Notes: a model not told the origin generated them from the letters alone. A DNA stretch of 64,000 nucleotides from Acinetobacter guerrae (GCF_009372255.1 NZ_LXGN01000012.1:1-64000), one strand, 5' to 3'; shown: positions 19,169 through 29,471, counted from the first letter of the stretch. Program-made: numbers and translations.

Positions 19169-19290
19169 GATGAATTTCCATTATTTTTATGCATTTTAAA
19201 TCGAAACTAGAAATTCTCCATCTGAGTTATCCATCTGATGACAGAGACCATAAAAATCTAAGCACATTTTCATGATCAAAAGCCGTTATA

Positions 19291-19335
19291 TCCTAAAAAA
19301 TAAAGAGAATATGACTTAACATCATATTCTCTTTA
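19291..19335 (-). terminator. Terminator after salA
   Basis: A perfect 14-bp stem (19301-19314 with 19322-19335, 7-base loop) is followed on the minus strand by a run of six T. It lies just past the salA stop, so salR needs its own promoter in 19169-19290. Confidence 0.88.
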
Positions 19336-19342
19336 TCAGGTT

Positions 19343-20614
19343 TCACGACGCAAACTGTATTTTCATCTGAGCTTTAGCAAAGGCAACATCTTGCTTGATT
19401 GGATGTTGCCATAACCAGTCAAAACGATGAATTAAATGTTCTCCAACCTGCTCAAAGGTTGAATATTGAGATGAACACAATTCATAAATTTCACCCGATT
19501 CGCGCGAGGTACGTTGTACCTGACAGGCACGCGGTTTACGCAAATCTTCATAAACTTGTGAAAGCTTAGGCAAAGTGTGTTTGCCAAGACTTTTTTCTTC
19601 AAATAATGCAGCCAGTATGACGGCATCTTCCAACCCCTGACCAGCACCCGCTCCTTGATGCGGTAGCATGGCATGTGCTGCGTCACCCATCAGAATCACT
19701 CGACCTGATGCACTTTGATAAGTATCCAATTCGGCTAACTCATGTAAAGCCCAGATGCTTGGTTTTTCGATTAGTTTTAGTAATATTTGGCAACTTTCGC
19801 TCCAGTCAGAAAAATCGGCGAGCATCGTGTTTTGATCGACTGGTTGCGTCCACACTGTACCTTCAGGCAATGTGTTTTGGCTACGATCAGATTTAAACGC
19901 GACAATATTAATCTGTTCGCCACGACGAATTGGAAAAGTCAAAATGTGTTTGTCTTTACCCAATAACATTTGCGGAACATCGGCAATTTGCACATCAAGA
20001 CCTGCCTGTTCAAGTGCCTGTTTAAAATCCTGATATTGAATGATGCCTCGATAAGCCCATGTCCCTGTAAATTGTGGATGAGCCGTTTGTAACTGTTGGC
20101 TTGCTAAAACATAATTACGTACAGCCGAATGAATTCCATCTGCACCAATCACATAATCTGCGTGTGCCGAAGTTCCATCCTGAAAACTTAAAATCACTTC
20201 ATTGGCTATTTCTTCAAGAGAGGCTAATTTTTTATTGAAATAACATTTTTCACGTGGAACTTGTTTTAAAATACTGTCTAAAAAGTCGGCGCGATGTACC
20301 GATGACTGTCCAACTTTAGGCGCGACTGAACTTGATAAATATTCATCGTTATAACCATTGCGCCATTGGAACCAGACATCCTGAAATGGTTGAGCCACTT
20401 GATCTGCAATGGCATGATATTCAGCCGCCAGATTTAAACATTCAATTGCTTTAACTGCATTTGCACCGAAAGAGATTCCCGCCCCAATTTCTGAGAATTT
20501 TGGAGCAGCTTCATATAAACTTACATCCAGATGTTGATATCGAAATAAATTTGCCGCCAGTGCCAGACCTGCGATACCACCACCTACAATCGCAACACGA
20601 ATTTTCTTGCTCAT
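19343..20614 (-). CDS. salA: FAD-dependent aromatic monooxygenase, probable salicylate hydroxylase
   Basis: This 423-residue flavoprotein belongs to the single-component aromatic hydroxylases. It has an N-terminal FAD Rossmann motif GGGIAGLAL, an internal DG motif near VIGADGIHS, and the second FAD motif MGDAAHAMLPHQGAGAGQ. Salicylate hydroxylase would convert salicylate to catechol and CO2, feeding the same pool as mph and ben. The salA-salR order supports the name, but related enzymes acting on hydroxybenzoate or hydroxynicotinate look alike. The gap to the divergent ModE-like gene is 240 bases. Confidence 0.65.
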   Translation of the reverse strand: MSKKIRVAIVGGGIAGLALAANLFRYQHLDVSLYEAAPKFSEIGAGISFGANAVKAIECLNLAAEYHAIADQVAQPFQDVWFQWRNGYNDEYLSSSVAPKVGQSSVHRADFLDSILKQVPREKCYFNKKLASLEEIANEVILSFQDGTSAHADYVIGADGIHSAVRNYVLASQQLQTAHPQFTGTWAYRGIIQYQDFKQALEQAGLDVQIADVPQMLLGKDKHILTFPIRRGEQINIVAFKSDRSQNTLPEGTVWTQPVDQNTMLADFSDWSESCQILLKLIEKPSIWALHELAELDTYQSASGRVILMGDAAHAMLPHQGAGAGQGLEDAVILAALFEEKSLGKHTLPKLSQVYEDLRKPRACQVQRTSRESGEIYELCSSQYSTFEQVGEHLIHRFDWLWQHPIKQDVAFAKAQMKIQFAS

Positions 20615-20699
20615 TTCTCAAATCCTTTGAGTTTTTTCTCTATAAGAGTATTGTGCGAGAGATAGCAGGAATAAATCCAATTGAATGTTTTCAAGAGTA

Positions 20700-20720
20700 G
20701 TTATTAAAAATTTAAATAAC
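20700..20720. promoter_or_regulatory. Near-palindrome upstream of salA
   Basis: GTTATT at 20700-20705 mirrors AATAAC at 20715-20720 around an A/T centre. It lies about 90-105 bases upstream of the salA start, so a LysR operator is possible, but the sequence is AT-rich and the match may be chance. Confidence 0.3.
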
Positions 20721-20854
20721 TCTATTAAAAAATCGCTCGTACCTTTGTCTTAGCTTATGCATTGAGCTTGGATTTTGATGTTCAGATTAGGGCTTTTTTG
20801 CATTTCAATATAAAATTCTACTTGTTTCTCATTTATGATTTTTATGGCTGAACG

Positions 20855-21223
20855 ATGACTCAACTCAAATTACGCCTTAGATTTATGGTTGATCAAGAGA
20901 TTGCTTTTGGTCCAGGAAAAGCCGATTTACTCGAAGCCATTCAAGATACAGGTTCAATTTCTCAAGCAGCCAAAAAGATGAATATGAGCTACCGTCGCGC
21001 ATGGCAACTGGTAGAAACCATGAATCAACTGTTCACTTCTGCTCTGGTAGAAACCTACAAAGGCGGTGAATCTGGTGGAGGCGCAGTCGTCACGCCTTTC
21101 GGACTTGAGATTTTAAAAAAATTTAGAGGTATGGAGCAAAAAGCACTTGCATCGATTGAAGCAGACTTTGAACAGCTTTGTGATTATTTAAAACCCTCAT
21201 CTGCTTCAACGCATCAAGCCTAA
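20855..21223 (+). CDS. ModE N-terminal-type winged-helix DNA-binding protein
   Basis: This 122-residue protein matches the DNA-binding half of ModE, the molybdate repressor: FGPGKADLLEAI, then the recognition region TGSISQAAKKMNMSYRRAW, then the GGxxGGGA wing (GGESGGGAVVT). The C-terminal molybdate-binding MOP domains of full ModE are missing, so it cannot bind molybdate in the usual way. Such short forms are common. Its stop and the hemN stop (opposite strand) are separated by one base. The target is unknown. Confidence 0.75.
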   Translation: MTQLKLRLRFMVDQEIAFGPGKADLLEAIQDTGSISQAAKKMNMSYRRAWQLVETMNQLFTSALVETYKGGESGGGAVVTPFGLEILKKFRGMEQKALASIEADFEQLCDYLKPSSASTHQA

Positions 21224-21224
21224 G

Positions 21225-22589
21225 CTAAATTGTCATCGAAAAAATCTGGTTATCGGGTATTTTACGTTTCATCCGCAAGTCAAATGCCATACAAACATTG
21301 CGCACAAACGCCTTACCTTGTTCAGTTACCCTCATATCTTTTTCAGCAATTTCTAGTAAATCATCCTGCTGCATTTCTTCAAGTTGTTGCAACACTTGTG
21401 GCAACTCTTTAAAACTATGCTTTGGATCATCCCACGAGGTTTCAAACTGACACATCAGATTTAAAATATGTTGGCGAATCATCAGGTCTTCTGAAGTCAA
21501 AACATGTCCACGAAACACTGGAATTTCATTATTTTCCAGTCGGGCATAATAGTCTTCCAATACTTTTTCATTTTGAGCAAAGCTGTACCAACTATCACTA
21601 ATCGCAGAAACACCCAATCCAATCATGACTTGCGTTTTAGATGCGGTATAACCCATAAAATTACGATGTAACTTGCCCTGTAAAAACGACTGATACATGG
21701 GGTCAGTTTTCAAGGCAAAATGATCCATCCCAATTTCAATATAACCATGATCCAATAACTTTTGTTTGCCTGCTTCATAAAGTTTTCTTTTCTCGTCATC
21801 TTTGGGCACATCATGATCTTTAAAACCCCGTTGACCATTGCCTTTAATCCACGGCACATGCGCATAACTATAAAAAGCTAAACGATCTGGCAATAAACGG
21901 TTGGTCTGATCGATGGTAAACAGTACATCTTGCAATTCCTGAAAAGGCAAACCAAATACTAAATCATGTGAAATTGAGTCATAACCAATCTCTCTCGCCC
22001 ATTGAGTCACATTGGCGACATTTTCAAACGGCTGAATGCGATGAATCGCTTTTTGAACTTTCAGACTATAATCTTGAACCCCAAAACTGACGCGACGAAA
22101 ACCCAGTTCATACAATGCCTGTAAATGTTCTCTGCTGGTACTATTAGGATGACCTTCAAAACTAAACTCATGCTGTTCAGCAACATAAGCCCGATCTAGA
22201 ATGCCATGAATTAACTGCTGCAAATGCGTTACAGAAAAAAAAGTTGGCGTCCCCCCGCCTAAGTGAATTTCCCGAATAATCGGTTTTTCTTCCAATAACT
22301 CACAATACAATGACCATTCTTTGAGTACCGCCGCAATATAAGGCGCTTCAACCTCGTGGCGTTTGGTGACTTTTTTATGGCAACCGCAAAAAGTACACAA
22401 GCTTTCGCAAAAAGGTAAATGAATGTACAGGCTGATACCTTCACTTGCATTTGATTCAATAAAAGATTGGTGCAAAGTTTGCTGCCAAGCCTCCAGTGAG
22501 AATGTATCTTCCTGCCAATAAGGAACAGTTGGATAACTGGTATAACGAGGTCCTGGAACATTATATTTTTGAATCAAAACATTTGACAT
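21225..22589 (-). CDS. hemN: Oxygen-independent coproporphyrinogen III oxidase HemN
   Basis: This 454-residue radical-SAM enzyme decarboxylates coproporphyrinogen III to protoporphyrinogen IX for haem synthesis when oxygen is low. The [4Fe-4S] motif C61-x3-C65-x2-C68 (CESLCTFC) and the following GGGTPT are present, as is the N-terminal YNVPGPRYTSYPTVP typical of true HemN rather than HemW. I prefer the ATG at 22589, giving the usual HemN length. A start at 22631 is possible; neither has a strong ribosome site. It is monocistronic. Confidence 0.88.
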   Translation of the reverse strand: MSNVLIQKYNVPGPRYTSYPTVPYWQEDTFSLEAWQQTLHQSFIESNASEGISLYIHLPFCESLCTFCGCHKKVTKRHEVEAPYIAAVLKEWSLYCELLEEKPIIREIHLGGGTPTFFSVTHLQQLIHGILDRAYVAEQHEFSFEGHPNSTSREHLQALYELGFRRVSFGVQDYSLKVQKAIHRIQPFENVANVTQWAREIGYDSISHDLVFGLPFQELQDVLFTIDQTNRLLPDRLAFYSYAHVPWIKGNGQRGFKDHDVPKDDEKRKLYEAGKQKLLDHGYIEIGMDHFALKTDPMYQSFLQGKLHRNFMGYTASKTQVMIGLGVSAISDSWYSFAQNEKVLEDYYARLENNEIPVFRGHVLTSEDLMIRQHILNLMCQFETSWDDPKHSFKELPQVLQQLEEMQQDDLLEIAEKDMRVTEQGKAFVRNVCMAFDLRMKRKIPDNQIFSMTI

Positions 22590-22800
22590 TTTAAGACACC
22601 AAAATACCTTTATCTTTTTATTATAATCCATTTAAACCCGCACAAAAACCTCAAAAACAAATTACTTAAAATTAAAAATACAATAAAAACAATAGATTAA
22701 TATTAAAAAATAATCATTCTCATCCATTTTAATTTAAAAATCAGATATTATAAACCTACAATTTTGGTTGGAATTAAAATAATTTATAGACTCAGTTAAA

Positions 22801-22836
22801 ATAAAAAAAGGCATATTTATTTAAATAAATATGCCT
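22801..22836 (-). terminator. Terminator after cycA
   Basis: A perfect 14+14 palindrome (22809-22836) has a T-run on the minus strand just past it. It lies 20 bases downstream of the permease stop. Confidence 0.8.
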
Positions 22837-22855
22837 CCAAAAAAGAGCGATTTAA

Positions 22856-24289
22856 TTAAGAACTTTTCAGCTGTTTAAGTTGCTTCATTCGTGGTTTGTA
22901 CAATAACTGATAAGTCACTGCCAAAATCAATAACCACAATGGACTCACATATAAGGCTTTTAATGTGTCAGGTTCCAGTGCCAAAATCACTAAAGTGAAC
23001 AGCAAGAATGCCAACACCACGTAGCTCATCCAGATTCCACCTGGCATTTTAAATGTCGACTGGGCATGTAATTCAGGTCTTAATTTACGATAACGTAAAT
23101 AGCACACCATAATTAATCCCCAAACGCTAATAAATAAAATCACGCAGAGAGAACTGGCTAGCGTAAATGCTTCAATGGTATTGGGTACAAAATACTGTAA
23201 TGCTGCACCTGCCATAATAAACAGACAGGAAAATATCAAACCATTGGCAGGAACAGCGCGTTTGGATAAACGAGCCAATGCTTGCGGTGCCTGACCACCT
23301 CTGGATAAACCAAACAACATACGGCTAGTCGAAAACACACCACTGTTCATGGAGGAGGTAACTGAAGAAAGTACCACCAGATTCATAATAATCGCTGAAG
23401 TTGGAATACCTGCATGCAAAAATAATTCAACAAATGGACTTTTATCGGCACTGATCATATTCCACGGCGTCACCGACATCACCACCAATAATGCCAACAC
23501 ATAAAACAAAATGATCCGAATAGGGATTGCATTAATCGCTTTGGGTAAATTCTTTTTTGGGTCTTTAGTTTCCGCCGCTGTCGTACCAATCAACTCTACT
23601 CCGACAAAAGCAAACACTGCGATCTGAAAGCCTGCCAAAAAGCCTGCTGCACCTTTTGGAAACATCCCACCCGAAGACCAGATATTATTAAAAGAAGCCA
23701 CCGTACCTGTCGGGGCCTGAAAATGGCTAAATACCATAAAACCACCAATCACGATCAATCCAAGAATCGCCAGAATCTTGATCAATGCAAACCAGAATTC
23801 AACTTCACCAAATAAACGAACCGTCAGCAAATTCAGCGCCAAAACAAAAACCACACAACCCGCGCTAATCAATGCTTGCCCCATCGGCGTAAAACTCATG
23901 CCATCGGGCAACCAAAAACCAAGATAATTAATAATCGCCGCCAAATCAGCAATTCCAACCAGCACCCATCCTAGCCAATACGTCCAACCTAAATAGTAAC
24001 CAGCGCCAGGCCCTATCAGATCATGTGCCATATCAACAAACGATTTGTAATGCAGATTGGCCAATAATAGCTCGCCCAACGCGCGCATCAGGAAGAAAAA
24101 CATGACCCCAATGATCATGTAAATAAATAAAATTGAAGGTCCTGCCAGTGAAATGGTTTTACCTGAACCCATAAATAGCCCAGTGCCAATCGCACCGCCA
24201 ATCGCAATCAATTGCAAGTGTCGATTGGAGAGTTTACGTTGAAGATCATGCGACGAATTTTCGTCTTCAGAATGACGTACTGTTGTCAT
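22856..24289 (-). CDS. cycA: Amino acid permease, probable D-alanine/D-serine/glycine transporter
   Basis: This 477-residue APC-family permease has about 12 membrane segments and the N-terminal family motif GGAIGTGLFMGSG, then GPSILFIYMIIG. It resembles CycA. Adjacent genes for alanine racemase and D-amino acid dehydrogenase support D-alanine as a substrate. A hairpin between it and ridA indicates separate transcription. Specificity is inferred from similarity and context. Confidence 0.75.
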   Translation of the reverse strand: MTTVRHSEDENSSHDLQRKLSNRHLQLIAIGGAIGTGLFMGSGKTISLAGPSILFIYMIIGVMFFFLMRALGELLLANLHYKSFVDMAHDLIGPGAGYYLGWTYWLGWVLVGIADLAAIINYLGFWLPDGMSFTPMGQALISAGCVVFVLALNLLTVRLFGEVEFWFALIKILAILGLIVIGGFMVFSHFQAPTGTVASFNNIWSSGGMFPKGAAGFLAGFQIAVFAFVGVELIGTTAAETKDPKKNLPKAINAIPIRIILFYVLALLVVMSVTPWNMISADKSPFVELFLHAGIPTSAIIMNLVVLSSVTSSMNSGVFSTSRMLFGLSRGGQAPQALARLSKRAVPANGLIFSCLFIMAGAALQYFVPNTIEAFTLASSLCVILFISVWGLIMVCYLRYRKLRPELHAQSTFKMPGGIWMSYVVLAFLLFTLVILALEPDTLKALYVSPLWLLILAVTYQLLYKPRMKQLKQLKSS

Positions 24290-24398
24290 AATTAAATATC
24301 CTTTTTAAATGTCCCTTTTCTTTGATCAGTTCTGGCTGACTGCCAACCAAAATAACAGGGCAGAAACCACAGAATTGATGCCAAGTACCATCAAAATA

Positions 24399-24438
24399 AA
24401 AACCAGAAGGAATCCTTTTCCGTGGCAATTCTGGTTTT
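24399..24438. terminator. Terminator between ridA and cycA
   Basis: AAAACCAGAA (24399-24408) pairs with TTCTGGTTTT (24429-24438), and an inner GGAA/TTCC stem sits inside. It ends the dadA-alr-ridA transcript on the minus strand. Confidence 0.7.
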
Positions 24439-24477
24439 AAAATTAAACATTAGGTGAATGAAAATAGATCAATCGCT

Positions 24478-24837
24478 TTATTGCTGTGCTGCAATCACGG
24501 CGATTTCAATCAGCCACGCGGGATTTACTAAATCTGCCTGAATCGTCGCTCTTGCAGGTGTTGCTAGCCCATCAAGCCACTCAGTCCAAATGGCATTAAC
24601 TTGAGTAAAGTCATCTAGGTTTTTAATAAAAAGCTGCGCTGAAAGCAGACGCGATTTATCACTTTTCGCCTGTGCTAGCAGTTGATCGATGGTCGCCAAG
24701 ATTTCACGGGTCTGACCTTCAATATCAAGCTCAGTATTTTTAGGGACTTGTCCCGACAAATACACCACTTGATTAAAAATGGTGGCAGAACTCATCACCT
24801 GATTGCTGTTAATTCTTTCAATATCAGAGACTGACAT
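24478..24837 (-). CDS. RidA-family enamine/imine deaminase
   Basis: This 119-residue protein belongs to the Rid family, which hydrolyses reactive enamine/imine intermediates, here probably from amino acid oxidation or PLP enzymes. The conserved TPARATIQ segment contains the Arg that binds the substrate carboxylate. I chose the ATG at 24837 with AAGGA 8 bases upstream; an ATG at 24873 overlaps alr. It follows alr by 10 bases, in an operon that makes iminopyruvate from D-alanine, a sensible Rid substrate. Confidence 0.85.
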   Translation of the reverse strand: MSVSDIERINSNQVMSSATIFNQVVYLSGQVPKNTELDIEGQTREILATIDQLLAQAKSDKSRLLSAQLFIKNLDDFTQVNAIWTEWLDGLATPARATIQADLVNPAWLIEIAVIAAQQ

Positions 24838-24847
24838 CACTCTATCC

Positions 24848-25951
24848 TTATGCTTCAATAAAAAATGGAACACGTGCGGTTACACCACACATCAATTCAT
24901 AACCCACTGTGTCTGAAGCCTCCGCGACTTCATCAATTGGCAAAATCGTACCCGAACGAGATTTTCCCCAAAGCACCACTTCACTACCAATTTCGACATT
25001 TTTAATCTCTGTTAGATCGACTGCCAGCATATCCATACTGACACGACCAATCGTTCGGGTTCGGATTCCATCAACCAACACAGGTGTACCCGTAGCAGAA
25101 ATACGCTGATAGCCATCGGCATAACCACAGGCCACAATGCCAATTTTCATGGCTTGATCTGCCTGAAACGTTGAGCCATAACCTACTGTTTGCGTGGGCT
25201 GTAAATCTTGAATGGCAATGATTTCACTGCGCAAACTCATACTTGGCTGTAAATCCCAGTCTTGAATATGATGTTTAGGAAAATCAGGCGAGCTGCCATA
25301 AAGTAAAATGCCCGCACGTACCGTTTTAGAAGTCAGTTGCGAACAATGCCGCAGAATAGCAGCGCTGTTACAGATGGAGCGTTCACCCGGTAAATCCTGC
25401 ACTGTGTCTTCAAAGATTTTGAGCTGTTCATCAATTCCCGATTGACCTAGACGTTCGCCATCGGCATCAGAAAAATGCATCATATGCGTCAAACTTTTTA
25501 CGGCAGCGCAAGATTTAAGTGTCTGCCAAACTTGAGGGTAATCTTTAGGCTGAAAGCCCAAACGGTTCATTCCGCTGTTCATTTTCAGGAAAATATCAAA
25601 CTGAGCAGATTCAGGATGCTGTCGCACCCATCTCGCCTGTATTTCACTATGGAGACTAAAACTGAGTTGGTAAGCCGTACAATCGAATAAATCCTGAGGC
25701 GAAAAAATTCCTTCTAGCAATAAAATCGGCCCTGTCCAGCCAAGTGCACGTAAGCGTTTGGCTTCATCGATGTCTAGTAAGGCAAAACCATCAGCAGTTT
25801 TGAGCGCTGGATAAACCCGTTCAATTCCATGCCCATATGCATTGGCTTTTACTACAGCAAAGACTTCATGCTGTGAGGCATGCTTTCGGGCAATGTTAAG
25901 ATTATGAGTCAAAGCATTTTGATGAATAAAGGCACGGATTGGACGTGGCAT
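24848..25951 (-). CDS. alr: Alanine racemase (catabolic type)
   Basis: This PLP enzyme interconverts L- and D-alanine. The PLP lysine is K35 in VVKANAYGHG, and the C-terminal domain has GRVSMDML and VGYELMCG, family features. The length of 367 is normal. It lies 30 bases downstream of dadA and next to ridA, so its role is probably catabolic (DadX-like): feeding D-alanine to DadA. The name dadX would be equally fair. Confidence 0.93.
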   Translation of the reverse strand: MPRPIRAFIHQNALTHNLNIARKHASQHEVFAVVKANAYGHGIERVYPALKTADGFALLDIDEAKRLRALGWTGPILLLEGIFSPQDLFDCTAYQLSFSLHSEIQARWVRQHPESAQFDIFLKMNSGMNRLGFQPKDYPQVWQTLKSCAAVKSLTHMMHFSDADGERLGQSGIDEQLKIFEDTVQDLPGERSICNSAAILRHCSQLTSKTVRAGILLYGSSPDFPKHHIQDWDLQPSMSLRSEIIAIQDLQPTQTVGYGSTFQADQAMKIGIVACGYADGYQRISATGTPVLVDGIRTRTIGRVSMDMLAVDLTEIKNVEIGSEVVLWGKSRSGTILPIDEVAEASDTVGYELMCGVTARVPFFIEA

Positions 25952-25981
25952 ACAAGTTCTTCCCTGAACGCAAATTTAAAA

Positions 25982-27241
25982 TTATGCTGCGTGTGAATAA
26001 CGCTGTAGCGACAAGCCTTCGGTACTTATTTCAGGTTGATGATTGAGTACAATGTCACTAATCAACTTTCCTGAACCACAAGCCATCGTCCAACCCAAAG
26101 TACCGTGTCCCGTATTTAGGAACAAATTACTAAAACGAGTCGCACCAATGATTGGTGTGCTGTCTGGTGTCATTGGGCGTAACCCTGTCCAGAACGATGC
26201 TTGTGCCATATCTCCGCCTGGGAACAAATCTTTCGTCACCATTTCCAGTGTGGCACGACGATCCTCATTCAATCCCAGATTAAAACCACTGAGTTCTGCC
26301 ATTCCACCGACACGAATCCGCTGATCAAATCGAGTAATGGCAATTTTGTAAGTTTCATCAAGCACTGTAGATTGCGGTGCAAACTCAGGTTGCACAATTG
26401 GAATGGTCAATGAATAACCTTTGACAGGATAAACCGGTAAATTTAAATCTAAGGGTTTTAAAAAATCACGCGAATAACTACCAAATGCCAAGACATAACG
26501 ATCTGCAGTTAAAACTTGACCATTGACTCGGACACCTTTGATTTCATCACCTTCAACCACCAATCCTTCAACGTTTTGGTTAAATTGAAATTCGACACCC
26601 AACTCTTTGGCTTTTTGTGCAAGTGCATTGGTAAACAGATAACAATCTCCCGTTTCATCATTGGGTAAATGTAAACCGCCTACCAATTTGTCTTTGGCAT
26701 ATTCCAGCGCAGGTTCAACTTTGGCTAAATCGTTTTGATCAAGCAATTCATAGCTGACACCACATTCTTTCAATACCTCGATGTCACGCTGTACTGCTTC
26801 AAGCTGTGCCTCGCTACGAAACACTTGTAAAGTTCCTTTAGAACGGTTTTCATAATGAATGCCTATGTTTTCCCGCAACTCTTTCAAACAATCACGGCTA
26901 TATTCAGCTACACGCATCATCCGTTCTTTATTTTTAGTATAACTTTCTAAATTACAGTTTTTGAGCATTTGAGCCATCCACTGTAACTGCCACATGCTGC
27001 CATCAATATTAATCGCGAGTGGAGCATGATGCTGAAACATCCATTTCACTGCTTTAAACGGAATACCAGGTGCCGCCCATGGAGTTGAATAGCCCGGGGA
27101 AACTTGTCCAGCATTACCAAAACTGGTTTCTTGAGCAGGCCCAGCCTGACGATCCAGTACTGTAACTTCTGCTCCCTGCTGCGCAAGGTAGTACGCACTT
27201 GCCACCCCAATCACACCACTCCCTAAAACGATCACGCGCAT
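25982..27241 (-). CDS. dadA: D-amino acid dehydrogenase small subunit DadA
   Basis: This 419-residue FAD enzyme oxidises D-alanine to pyruvate and ammonia and passes electrons to the respiratory chain. It begins with the FAD motif [14 protein letters not shown] and has the C-terminal [14 protein letters not shown] segment of DadA. The ATG at 27241 has GAGGGAA upstream, better than one at 27274. It leads dadA-alr-ridA and is divergent from an Lrp-type regulator. Confidence 0.94.
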   Translation of the reverse strand: MRVIVLGSGVIGVASAYYLAQQGAEVTVLDRQAGPAQETSFGNAGQVSPGYSTPWAAPGIPFKAVKWMFQHHAPLAINIDGSMWQLQWMAQMLKNCNLESYTKNKERMMRVAEYSRDCLKELRENIGIHYENRSKGTLQVFRSEAQLEAVQRDIEVLKECGVSYELLDQNDLAKVEPALEYAKDKLVGGLHLPNDETGDCYLFTNALAQKAKELGVEFQFNQNVEGLVVEGDEIKGVRVNGQVLTADRYVLAFGSYSRDFLKPLDLNLPVYPVKGYSLTIPIVQPEFAPQSTVLDETYKIAITRFDQRIRVGGMAELSGFNLGLNEDRRATLEMVTKDLFPGGDMAQASFWTGLRPMTPDSTPIIGATRFSNLFLNTGHGTLGWTMACGSGKLISDIVLNHQPEISTEGLSLQRYSHAA

Positions 27242-27377
27242 TGCTATTCCCTCAAACACACCAGTTGATTTCACTAGTATATTTTTGCTTCAATAGTTTA
27301 TTTCACTGTTTTAAGCATTATAATCTAGGAAAATCGATGTTTTTGTCGGGTAAATATTCTAAAAAAAGGAAAAAATA

Positions 27378-27845
27378 ATGCGTCCACTAGATCGAACTGA
27401 TCGGCAGATTCTGCATATCTTGCAACACGAGGGGCGAATTGCGATCAGTGAATTGGCGTCAAGAGTCAACTTATCTACCACTCCATGTTCAGAACGGGTC
27501 AAGCGTCTAGAACGTGATGGCATTATTATGGGTTACTATGCTCGGCTCAATCCTGCACATGTCGATCGGAATTTACTGGTATTTCTGGAAATTAAACTCT
27601 CGGCCAAATCAGGCGATGTGTTTGATCAAGTCGCGCGAGATCTGATTGAAGTACCTGAAGTGCTCGAATGTCATTTGATTTCAGGCGAATTTGATTATCT
27701 AGTCAAAGCCAGACTTAAAGAAATGAGCGCCTATCGAAAACTACTTGGGAATATTCTCAAAAAGTTGCCTGCGTCGGCTTCATCGCATAGTTATGTTGTC
27801 ATGGAAGAAATTAAGGAAACTCTGTATCTTGATCTAGACCAATAA
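27378..27845 (+). CDS. dadR: Lrp/AsnC-family regulator of dadA
   Basis: This 155-residue protein has an N-terminal helix-turn-helix (about 9-45, ISELASRVNLSTTPCSERVK) and a C-terminal RAM ligand domain (DYLVKARLKEMSAYRKL). It is transcribed away from dadA with a 136-base gap. In Pseudomonas the regulator beside dadA, DadR, responds to L-alanine. That role is inferred from position. Confidence 0.75.
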   Translation: MRPLDRTDRQILHILQHEGRIAISELASRVNLSTTPCSERVKRLERDGIIMGYYARLNPAHVDRNLLVFLEIKLSAKSGDVFDQVARDLIEVPEVLECHLISGEFDYLVKARLKEMSAYRKLLGNILKKLPASASSHSYVVMEEIKETLYLDLDQ

Positions 27846-28247
27846 AGGGTTTTATTCAGCTACATTCTCATAAAAAGAGAATTTACATACTGTTTCAGCA
27901 AATTAAGCTTCCTTTAAGTCTCAAGTTTTAAATTGAAGTCCTCAGAGCTTAAAACTTTTGCCACACTCCCCTGTGTGGTTTTTTTTTGGCTAAAATTCAG
28001 AAATTTGCACTTTTTTAATGCATTCCGATCCTAAAAAACTCATCGAACTATAAAAAAGTTTTAAAATTCACTTCATTGATCTTTGCAAACGAAGGTTAAA
28101 AATTTTTCAGTTCTAAGACTAGAAGAGCATGGCGCGATACAGGTCTTACTGATACATTAGTCAAGTTTGATGTTTGCTTAAATATCATGCACTCGCACCA
28201 ACTCCGCGCAGTTTTGGTTCAAACCGCGAAATGAAAGGATTTTTTTG
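27846..28247 (+). other. Gap between dadR and tyrB with a distal terminator
   Basis: The 402-base gap holds no gene I can support. A terminator lies 116 bases past the dadR stop (listed separately), leaving a long 3' tail or room for a small RNA. The part nearest tyrB probably holds its promoter, but I cannot fix the hexamers. Confidence 0.5.
27961..27987 (+). terminator. Intrinsic terminator downstream of dadR
   Basis: CCACAC pairs with GTGTGG across a 6-base loop, followed by a run of nine T. A clear rho-independent terminator for the plus strand. Confidence 0.85.
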
Positions 28248-29471
28248 ATGTTTCAACATATCCCCCCATATGCAGGCGATCCGATTTTATCGCTTATGGA
28301 ACAATTCAATGCCGACCCACGTCAAGGCAAAGTCAATTTAAGTATTGGTCTTTATTATAATGAAGACAGTATTGTTCCTCAGCTTGATACCATTATTGAA
28401 GCGCAAAAACGCATTGAACCATTGCAAAGCAAAACCAAACTGTATTTGCCAATGGAAGGCTTTAAACCTTACCGTGAAGCCATTCAAGCGTTATTGTTTG
28501 GAACAAACAGCCCTGCTGTACAAAGTGGTCGCGCTGTAACTATCCAAACTTTAGGTGGTTCAGGTGCGCTTAAAGTCGGGGCGGATTTCCTCAAAAACTA
28601 TTTTCCAAATTCGCAAGTCTGGGTCAGCCAACCTACTTGGGATAACCATGTTGCCATTTTTAATGGAGCAGGCTTTAAAACCCACTTTTATCCATATTTT
28701 GATGCCCAAACGGGCGGTGTGAATTTTGAGGGAATGCTTTCTGCCCTCAAACAACTGCCTGAACAAAGTATTGTTTTATTGCACCCATGTTGCCATAACC
28801 CCACGGGTGCAGATTTAAATCCTGCACAATGGGATCAAGTGATTGAAGTACTTAAAGCGGGCAACCTGATTCCATTTTTAGATATAGCTTATCAGGGCTT
28901 TGGCGATGGTATGGAACAGGATGCTTATGCGATTCGTGCGATGGATCAAGCAGGTCTGAATTTTATCGTCAGTAACTCTTTTTCCAAAATTTTCTCACTT
29001 TATGGCGAACGTGTGGGTGGTCTGACTTTTGTTTGTGATGACACTGAAGCAGCGCAATCCACTTTTGGGCAGCTTAAAGCCACTGTACGCCGTATTTACT
29101 CTAGCCCACCAACAACGGGGGCTTGGTTGGTCGATCAGGTACTTAACGATGTTGAGTTAAATCAACAATGGCAAGCTGAAGTTCAGCAGATGCGTGAACG
29201 TATTATTAAAATGCGTCAGATCTTGCGTGACGAATTAACCAAGGCTTTACCTGAGCGTGACTTTAACTATCTAGTAGAACAAAAAGGCATGTTTAGCTAT
29301 ACAGGTCTTACTGGCGAGCAAGTTGACACCTTACGTGAAGACTATGCCATTTATCTGGTACGCAGTGGTCGGATCTGTGTTGCTGGTCTTAACATGAACA
29401 ATGTCTATGTGGTCGCAAAAGCTGTTGCGGAAGTATTGGCCAAAGAAGCAGTTACTGCATCTTCAGTTTGA
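28248..29471 (+). CDS. tyrB: Aromatic amino acid aminotransferase TyrB
   Basis: This 407-residue class I PLP aminotransferase makes or breaks down tyrosine, phenylalanine and probably aspartate. The PLP lysine lies in [16 protein letters not shown], and NPTGADL and the family N-terminal [10 protein letters not shown] are present. The true start is the ATG at 28248, with AAGGA 8 bases upstream; a TTG 3 bases earlier is less likely. It is transcribed alone. Confidence 0.88.
   Translation: MFQHIPPYAGDPILSLMEQFNADPRQGKVNLSIGLYYNEDSIVPQLDTIIEAQKRIEPLQSKTKLYLPMEGFKPYREAIQALLFGTNSPAVQSGRAVTIQTLGGSGALKVGADFLKNYFPNSQVWVSQPTWDNHVAIFNGAGFKTHFYPYFDAQTGGVNFEGMLSALKQLPEQSIVLLHPCCHNPTGADLNPAQWDQVIEVLKAGNLIPFLDIAYQGFGDGMEQDAYAIRAMDQAGLNFIVSNSFSKIFSLYGERVGGLTFVCDDTEAAQSTFGQLKATVRRIYSSPPTTGAWLVDQVLNDVELNQQWQAEVQQMRERIIKMRQILRDELTKALPERDFNYLVEQKGMFSYTGLTGEQVDTLREDYAIYLVRSGRICVAGLNMNNVYVVAKAVAEVLAKEAVTASSV

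Noticed and set aside
22700..22740. Fur-box-like sequence (GATGAGAATGATTATTTT on the minus strand) upstream of hemN
   Set aside because: About 12 of 19 bases match the consensus in a very AT-rich region, which is within what chance can give.
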